Part shown: positions 57,541 through 64,000 of the stretch, in pieces
Numbering within the stretch: the stretch's first letter is position 1
How the letters are laid out: each line of letters starts with the position of its first letter
Assembly: GCA_034359265.1 (NCBI GenBank)
Contig: CP136891.1
Span: 12,166,501 to 12,230,500 of the forward strand
Reading direction: 5' to 3'
Length of the DNA stretch: 64,000 nt
Source of the DNA: Canna indica
Taxonomy: Eukaryota > Streptophyta > Magnoliopsida > Zingiberales > Cannaceae
Made by a program: the position numbers and the translations under genes
Notes under the pieces: generated by a model
Seen by the model: only the letters and a program-made list of their open reading frames with translations
Database searches by the model: none
What the model was told of the DNA's origin: nothing

Positions 57541-58146
57541 ATGAAATTATTTGAAATTATTGAATTTTTAATAAATTCAATTCATACTTTTATTTATAAC
57601 TAATTTATACTCAAACTTTTATTTTAATATCAATTGTATACTTTCGTCAATTGGGTGTTAAAATAGTTGATATATGCTGACGTGGACGGTACAATCAGCA
57701 TAAATAAATTAATTTTTTAATCAAAATTACATCGTCATCAAATAATCCACATAAGCAACACTAGTTTAAAAAATTCCTCAATGCCACGTCAGCCCAACCT
57801 TAAAAAAAATGATATTGTTGATGTGGCATTGAAGAGTTTTGTTTTAAGGATAGGATTTTTTTTAAGGTTTGACTCACGTGACACTGAAGAGTTTTTTAAT
57901 ATATATTTTAAAGTTGGTGTTGCTGATGTGGATTATTTGATGACGAGATAATTTTAATTAAAAAATTAATTTATTTATGCTGACTGTGCAGTCCACGTTA
58001 GCATATAACGACTATTTTAATGTCCAACTGACGAGAGTATACAATTGATACCAAATAAAAGTTCGAGTATAAATTAGTTACAAATAAAAATATGGATCAA
58101 ATTTATTAAGAACTCAATAATTCGAGACATTTTCAATAATTTTTCC
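57541..58146. mobile_element. Mutator-like foldback MITE
   Basis: A 606-bp element with arms of roughly 280 bp that are inverted copies of each other (shared words ATCAATTGTATACT, AAATAATCCACAT, GCATAAATAAATTAATTTTT). It is flanked by TATAGTTAA / TATAGCTAA (57532-57540, 58147-58155; 9 bp, one mismatch), the Mutator-like duplication length. No ORF. It lies about 0.8 kb upstream of the DGS1 start. Confidence 0.8.
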
Positions 58147-58243
58147 TATAGCTAAATAAGTCGAACAAAGTTGTAGGAAACATAGAATGAAGATGAATAA
58201 TTAAAGTAAAGATAAGATTAAAAAAATGATTTGTTTTATTAAA

Positions 58244-59491
58244 AGGTAAATTACACGGAATCCTCCCTCGACTATAATCGACGTGTGCAATACCTACCTA
58301 AACTACCAAGTGTGCACAGAATCCCTCTCCCACTATATTAGTTGTTCCAATAACTCCCTTCGTTGGTTAGCCTGTTAATAACTTAACGGTAAAACTCCTC
58401 CGTGCGCAGAACCCTCATCTGACCTATTCTTTTACCTTCTCTTCTACAAATCCAGTCGGCGTCGTCGTCGTAGCTGCCTCCACCACCTCCTCCTCCTCAG
58501 GAGGCAACGTCGACGACGACGATAGTGGCTACGGTGATGGCAGAGACGACGACGGTGGTGAAATCTAGGGCAAGAGGAGGAGTGTAGATAGGTGAGTGAT
58601 GAGTAGAAGAAGAAATGATGATCGTCAGGTAAGATAGATGATGGAGATTATTGTCACGTCGCATTATTTTGACGGAGAACTAACGGAGGGGGTTATTGGA
58701 ACAACTAATGTAGTGGAGAGGGTTCTGTGCACACTTGGTAGTTTATAAAGGTGAGTAAAAAAAACTGATTTTTCGGTTAACCGAAAAATCGGTCTGAAAT
58801 CGAATCGATTTTTTCGATTAACTGAACCAGTTTTTTCGATTAATTGAATCGGTTTTTTTGGTTAATTGAACCGGTTTTTTCGGTTTTGGATTATATTTTT
58901 GAAAAATTCAATTTTCGGGTTCGGGTTCGGTCCGCGATTTAAAAAGTCCACTGGTTTCGGTTAATCAATCGGTTCAATATAATTTATTAATTTTAATAAT
59001 AAATATATTAAATCATAAATCATAAATTATTAAAAAATTAAAAAATTAACCAAATTATTTATAAATTATTAAAAAATTAAAAAATTAACCAAATTATTTA
59101 TAAATTATTTAAAAAATTAAAAAATTGTAAAAATTATAAAAAAATTGTAAAAATTATAAAAAATTACAAATATATATTTAATTTATATAAATTGTTAATT
59201 TGTTCATCACATTATCTTGGCTCAAGTGGTTTCACTTTTTTTTCTTTTTTTCAAATGAGAATTCGATATTTGCTTGATTTTTTTTTGCATATGTGATTTG
59301 TATAATGTTACTATGTTTGTAGGTTAAAAAAATTTATTGGTTAACCGAAAACTATCAGTTAATCGAATCGAAAAAATCAAAATCAAAATGACGGTTAATC
59401 GAAGTTAATGGACCGATTAACCGATCAATGAGTAGTTTAGGTAGGTCTTGCACACATCGACTATAGTCGAGATGTTTCGTGTAATTCAACC
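58244..59491. mobile_element. Mutator-like foldback element with GC-rich insert, split by another element
   Basis: It starts AGGTAAATTACACGG and ends CGTGTAATTCAACC, with a perfect 9-bp duplication TTTATTAAA (58235-58243, 59492-59500). The long TIRs share CTCGACTATA, ACTACCAAGTGTGCACAGAA and TTGTTCCAATAAC. Between them lies a GC-rich stretch (about 58450-58570) rich in GTCGTCGTCG and GACGACGACG, unlike the AT-rich surroundings. The right TIR is split by the insert at 58746-59431; without it the element is about 554 bp. Confidence 0.8.
58746..59431. mobile_element. Simple-word element nested in the Mutator-like MITE
   Basis: Inserted with an 8-bp duplication GTAGTTTA (58738-58745, 59432-59439). 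The interior consists of TCGGTTAACCGAAAAATCGG-like words at both ends around an AT-rich core, in the style of the TAGGGGTG group. It starts TAAAGGTGAG, and a matching right TIR is not obvious. Confidence 0.65.
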
Positions 59492-59500
59492 TTTATTAAA

Positions 59501-60340
59501 TTATAATAAAAAATAAAAGTATAATCAAATTTAAAAAATAAATATTAAACAAATAATAATATATGGAAAAATAATATGTTCAATTTAGATCTTAAAAAAT
59601 ATAATCAAAAGATATTAGTTAAATTGAAGTTTTGAATTTTACCAAATATGCAATGACCTAATCTAATTAAAAATATTAAAAAACTATAAATTAAACCAAA
59701 TAAAAAACTAATATGTAATAAACGAAAATATTTTTCCCAATATAATAAATAAAATATAATGATTGTGATATTAAAATGGAGAGTCAGCTCTCTACTCAAT
59801 TAATGCTCAAGCATTAATAAAAATTAAAATTACTATTTTGAGTGTACGACTTTTTTTCTTGTTTTTTTCTACCAGCCCACTCCATCGAAAATGATAGAGA
59901 TGCCAGATGCATAAGACAGATATAAATAGACGTAGGAGATTATATCATTAGATAAGTTTTTTAAAAAAAAAGAACTTTACTCTAGAGGTCAGATTACATT
60001 CAAGGAACCGGAAAAAAAAAAGACATTGGACCAATGATCATACTTTTCTCGTCGGATCCAAGAATGTTTTTATATTCTTCTAAGCAAATAAGACTTTTAT
60101 TTGCATCAATCAAAACTATATCAGTATTATTTACATTAATACTCCTAACTAACATTTATCTGAAATCAAACTATTATAACTAACATTTCTATCTTCCTTT
60201 ATTCTCCTCATCTCATAGCTGAAGTCTTTGAAATTATCACTCTTACTCAAATCTTCGGGAAGTCTTCTTATTATCATTGTCAGCTTGTATCCTCCACCAT
60301 TCTTATAGCAATCCTTATAGGTTGGCATAGAAATAACACT
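59501..60340. other. AT-rich spacer
   Basis: No gene is seen. The part near 60200-60340 may still be the 3' tail of the LINE relic that follows. Confidence 0.4.
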
Positions 60341-60774
60341 CTATTCTTCATTATTAGCCAATTTTGGAATTCTACCATCAATAACAGCTTTAGCTATCAT
60401 ATGAGCATTACAATTCTTCTCCCTGTACACAAAATTCCATATGATAAAACACCAATCCTACCACCTGCATTTTTAATGACATTAACCATGTTCTTAACGT
60501 ACCAAGAAACTTTAGCTTCATTGTTCAAAATGTCAATTATTTTCTTACAATCAAAAAATAACTTAAAATACTTAAAATTCATTTGTTCAAGCATGATTAC
60601 AACCATCCAAACAACCTTCATTTCAGCCATCATAGCATTTGGCTGCACAAATTTGCCAAACCCTACCAAACAAGCTTCATTACTTTCATTCATCACGTAA
60701 AAACTCAGTCCAGAATTTAGATTTTGTTCTTGCCAAGAAGCATCACAGTACACTCTCAAGCCATCCTCCATCAC
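60341..60774 (-). pseudogene. RNase H domain of a non-LTR retrotransposon (LINE), frameshifted
   Basis: It begins MMEDGLRVYCDASW, with the RNase H motif VYCDAS. It continues with AMMAEMK (catalytic Glu) and KLFFDCKKIIDILN (catalytic Asp). A frameshift near 60425 moves to YREKNCNAHMIAKAVIDGRI, the usual C-terminal HxxAK motif, ending at a TAG at 60341. RVT_3-type RNase H domains occur at the C-terminus of plant LINE pol proteins. Confidence 0.8.
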
Positions 60775-61547
60775 CTTTTCCTGACCTCTCTGCCACTATC
60801 AAAATTCTTATATTTATTTATGCATCTCAGATTACTCTCCATCCGTAAAATATCAAAGCTATCTCCATCTTTACCCACTTCATTTATAACTCTTCTAAGA
60901 ATAATATCATTAGATAAGTTAATAGTCTATATATCTATAAAGGCAATATTCAAAATTGTCATGTAGCATTATACGAATCAAATGTTGTTATATGTGACGA
61001 ACTCTAAAAAAATTGAACCATCATTCGTTAATAATAATTTTTATTTATTTATTTAGTTATTTATTTATATTACTGATGTTGTCAATTCAATTATAAAATT
61101 AGTTTTGTCAACTATGACTAAGATAATTGGTGATAATATTTTAGATGTTTTTTAAATATCTAGGGTCAAATTTTAGTATGATTATTTATTTTAATTTTTT
61201 ATCTTTGTAAAAAAAAATAGAAACTCAATTTTCATAAACAAACTAAATTTCATTGGTTATTAAAAATTCATTAATGCAATTAATTTGTGTTGCCAGATTT
61301 TAGTTGGATAACTCAGTTAATCAATTGTTAAAAGATCATTAATCATGTATTTGGCTAAATATTAATTATGAATATAATTTGAGCAGTCAAAATCTTTTAA
61401 CTTTCTAATTTGTCACGTATTTAATTAATTGTATGATTTAAGTCAAAAAAGTTTTGGCAACTGACTTGTATTTATATCTCCCGTTTAAGATTTTTTTTTT
61501 TCATAATTAGCGTTGTTAAAGCTCATTCATTTTATGATATCTCTTGT

Positions 61548-61742
61548 TTAGAATGTATTTATAATTGACAGTGTATTTATACTTTGGGGGTTTGCATATA
61601 TTCTTCCAAAGTAACAAGTGGATCTTCGAGCATCCGAGTTTTCTCCCCACCAAAAGTTACACATCATTTTACCCAATTCATCACATAACTTATTTGGAAG
61701 TTTGAAATAAACCATAGGAGATGTTTGTGCCACCGCGCACAT
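61548..61742 (-). pseudogene. LINE reverse transcriptase C-terminal fragment
   Basis: Contains VYFKLPNKLCDELGKMMCNF followed by WWGENSD, the characteristic FWWG block at the end of plant LINE RT. It lies upstream of the RNase H relic on the same strand, as in an intact LINE. The zinc-binding linker between them is unrecognisable. Confidence 0.75.
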
Positions 61743-62123
61743 TTAAAAAGATTTCCTTTCCTCCTCTCGACGTAAACATTTCTTTCCATCATTTCACTCT
61801 CTTCGCTATGAACAAAAATGATTTAGTGATTTAACTCATTTTTCTTTATCCAAGTTTAAGGACTAATTTGGTGTGAGATTGGACTGGATTTTAGCTATTG
61901 ACCGTTTATTTTGCAAAAATAGAGAGGGATAAGATTTTAAATCATGTTCGAGGCAGGATTTTGAGTCTTTTGGTGTATCGAGAAAATTCTCAAATTTTCT
62001 CGGTGCACCAAAATAGGGTGAAGGACTTTGAGGCGAAAAGACCTCGTTACCCTCGACTAAAGACGAGTCTCTCTCGTCCTCTCCCCGATCTCGCCTCCCC
62101 TCCCCGACTTGGGAACCTAGCAA
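61743..62123. other. Spacer ahead of the chimeric pseudogene region
   Basis: No gene is seen. From about 62040 the sequence becomes GC-rich. Confidence 0.35.
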
Positions 62124-62725
62124 ATGGCGATCGCCGCCCTCCCCCTCGATCGATCATGTTCTACCTCTTCCTCCAGCCCTTGCTCCTCGGTGGCCTCACA
62201 CGTCATTGTCGCCCCCTCCGCCGGCTCCAAAAGGTCACCGACCGCTTCTGTTTCTCTTCCTTGTGTTATGCTTTGTCAGCGCTTGTGTTCGAACCTCCTC
62301 CGATGTGATTACGTAATCCTTCTCGTAACCCTCGACATCGTGAACCTCCCTTGCGATGGCCGCCACTATCGTCACCTCGGGCTCCTCGACCTCCTCCCCA
62401 CTTGAAACCCTTCCTATGGCAACAAGACATTCCCCACACTCTTGCCGCCGCGCTGCTGCCTCTCCCGCTCCCCCTCTGCTCCGCTTCCTCGTTTAGTTCC
62501 AAGGATGTGCTTGCTGTGAACGAGGAGCTTGGGATCTTGGAAGGGTGGACCATCACGCTGGTCCACCCTGTGGTCAATTATGGGCAGCCTGTTCTTCTAC
62601 ACACTGTGGGCGGGTACTTGGGTTGGCAATGGCGGCGAACAGAACAACAACATGTTCTTCTATACGCTATGAGCATAATTTGTGGATTGTTTTTTCTTAG
62701 TTTCGCCTGTCTCTCGCCTACATAA
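62124..62725 (+). pseudogene. DUF4079-like plastid protein fragment (tentative)
   Basis: A GC-rich stretch. From 62358 an ATG opens a Ser/Thr-rich leader (MAATIVTSGSSTSSPLETLP) resembling a chloroplast transit peptide, which stops. In the next frame (62351-62725) ALLPLPLPLCSASSFSSKDV runs into LVHPVVNYGQPVLL and GGYLGWQWRRT. An HP-x-V followed by YLGWQWRR is what I remember of the DUF4079 family of plastid membrane proteins. Two frames are needed and the domain is cut short, so it is most likely a truncated, frameshifted copy. The family assignment is uncertain. Confidence 0.35.
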
Positions 62726-63230
62726 CGTCGTAGATATTTTGCTCATAAAGTTGTGAATTAGAGCATATGATAGTAAATTGCAACAAAAGCTACAGTGCAA
62801 CAACAGTCGACAGTCTTTCTTTAAGAAATAATGGAGGGTAGAATGTGGATTTCAACGTAAGGTGGAATGTTACATTGATTGATTTTACATGAAAAAAATG
62901 GCACATTGTACTATAGTTAGGTTGACTGATAAAACATCTTAGGATTACAAACAAAACTTAGGAAATAGGTGGAATGTTCTTTTCAATTGCAGTATATTTT
63001 TCTTAGGAAGAAGGTGTATACAATTACATAACCCAAGTATATAACTTCCACAGATAAAATAGGATTGATTTAACCTTGTTGTTGCAGTATATTTTTGCAA
63101 TTTCTGTTTACCTTCTAAATATTGCATCATCAATTATCTCAACGGATGCATCTCACTATCTCAATTAATTTTGTATGTCTAATAATGTGCATTATTGAGA
63201 AGAGAATGTAGGAAAAAAGCCATTTCTGTA

Positions 63231-63385
63231 ATGATGGAGATAGACTTCTTCAAGAGATACCTAATGCTACTAAGGAAGATTTCATCAGTGAGCGTTTATA
63301 TGCAACAAGTACAAACTGATCAAGACACTGATGATAAAGATAGGCTTCTTCAAGAGATACCCAATGCTACTAAGGAAGATTTCAT
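63231..63385 (+). repeat. Direct duplication at a 100-bp offset
   Basis: Bases 63231-63285 and 63331-63385 are nearly identical (GGCTTCTTCAAGAGATAC type, then AATGCTACTAAGGAAGATTT). Both can be read as LLQEIPNATKEDF. The TKED part faintly resembles the NETKEDIS block in the N-terminal half of TAP46, which is suggestive only. Confidence 0.7.
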
Positions 63386-63391
63386 ACCCAA

Positions 63392-63565
63392 TGGCGAGAG
63401 AGGAATGCCAAACTCATGGAGGAAGCAAACTCGTCGTGGCACAAGGATAGCAATACGTCTACAACTCAGGATAAGGATGCAAAGGTACGAAAAGCAAGAG
63501 CATGGAATGATTGGAAATATGACAATTAATCCTCAGTGAATAGGTAATGAAGGGAGGAGGGTAAA
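63392..63565 (+). pseudogene. TAP46 (PP2A regulatory alpha4-type) C-terminal fragment
   Basis: Reading from the TGG at 63392: WRERNAKLMEEANSSWHKDS, then KDAKVRKARAWNDWKYDN and a TAA at 63527. Plant TAP46 ends with KWQERNAKMMEEANSSW, then KARAWDDWKDDNPRGAGNKK. After a 4-base insertion (TAAT) the following bases still resemble the PRGAGNK codons (CCTCAGTGAATAGGTAAT). The rest of the protein is absent, apart from a possible trace at 63231-63385. TAP46 binds PP2A-type phosphatases in TOR signalling. This copy cannot encode the full protein. An alternative is the last exon of a real gene whose upstream exons I failed to see; the premature stop and lost PRGAGNKKL tail argue against that. Confidence 0.7.
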
Positions 63566-64000
63566 CAAGAGCATGTATATTTTCTTGTGAGTATTTTTTT
63601 TAGTTTGGGGAGAACTATTGATTAAGGTTTTCAGCTTATGTCATTGTAAAGTAAAAGGTATCAGTAAACTAACATCCTATTAAACACATTATTCGGATCA
63701 TGCATTCCTATTGTTTGTGAGATTGGATTTTCTTTGAAAAAAAAATGAGAGATTGAGTTTTATGGTATCCCCTCAAATATCTATTCTTTGGACCATGCTT
63801 TATTCGTTTTGGTGCATCTTCCTTATAACATTTACATTATAGCAAAATGTGGTTTGCAATTTAAGTTAACAAAAAAAACATTAAGTAATAATAAAAATTT
63901 TTGCAAAGTGGTTTGTAATTTTATATGAAACTTAATACTATGTATTAAGATTTTTCAATGTATTAAGAAATATATATAATTCAATTTGAGCATTAAAAAT
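63566..64000. other. AT-rich tail of the window
   Basis: No gene, RNA or mobile-element end is recognised. Confidence 0.4.

Noticed and set aside
62266..62577. Gly/Ser-rich minus-strand open frame
   Set aside because: Antisense shadow of the GC-rich plus-strand segment, with no recognisable motif.
63195..63539. 114-aa open frame covering the TAP46 fragment
   Set aside because: It is in the wrong frame; the TAP46 similarity is in another frame from 63392.

Overview
The window is nuclear DNA of a flowering plant. It holds plant gene families (ATL RING-H2, DGS1), a plant ECM29 with 26 recovered exons, AT-rich introns, and hAT, Mutator-like, Ty3/gypsy and LINE relics. The RING gene is GC-rich and intronless while its surroundings are AT-rich, a contrast common in monocots. 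I cannot name the species.

Layout. Positions 1-3.5 kb hold a small TIR element and a decayed Ty3/gypsy pol hit by two hAT elements. From 6652 to 38174 on the minus strand runs ECM29, the HEAT-repeat adaptor of the 26S proteasome. I traced 26 exons encoding about the first 1,341 residues; its 3' end lies beyond the left edge or has been lost. Its introns are loaded with transposons: a 4-kb hAT element nested in an older relative, several short deletion derivatives, two TAGGGGTG-type hAT elements, a long foldback element and a ~680-bp tandem array. From 40431 to 41897 lies a solo LTR. At 44358-44903 (+) is an intact single-exon ATL RING-H2 ubiquitin ligase. From 46641 to 56740 (-) lies a complete 14-exon DGS1/NCA2 gene (603 aa, mitochondrial). 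From 57.5 to 59.5 kb, upstream of DGS1, sit two Mutator-like foldback elements, the second with another element inside it. From 60.3 to 61.7 kb (-) is a dead LINE, and from 62.1 to 63.6 kb (+) are fragments resembling a DUF4079 plastid protein and the C-terminus of TAP46.

The three host genes have no evident shared pathway: ECM29 and ATL both belong to the ubiquitin-proteasome system, while DGS1 acts in mitochondrial membrane and lipid biology. The most distinctive content is one hAT family with CATGG termini and ACCGGTA-rich ends. Eight copies with 8-bp target duplications, plus three relics, show its full range: a nearly full-length but dead transposase copy, one internal-deletion intermediate and several short derivatives. 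The large copy has a run of perfect hairpins upstream of its transposase, the first with the TATA box in its loop. All exon borders were read by eye from splice consensus, reading frame and similarity remembered for the families.
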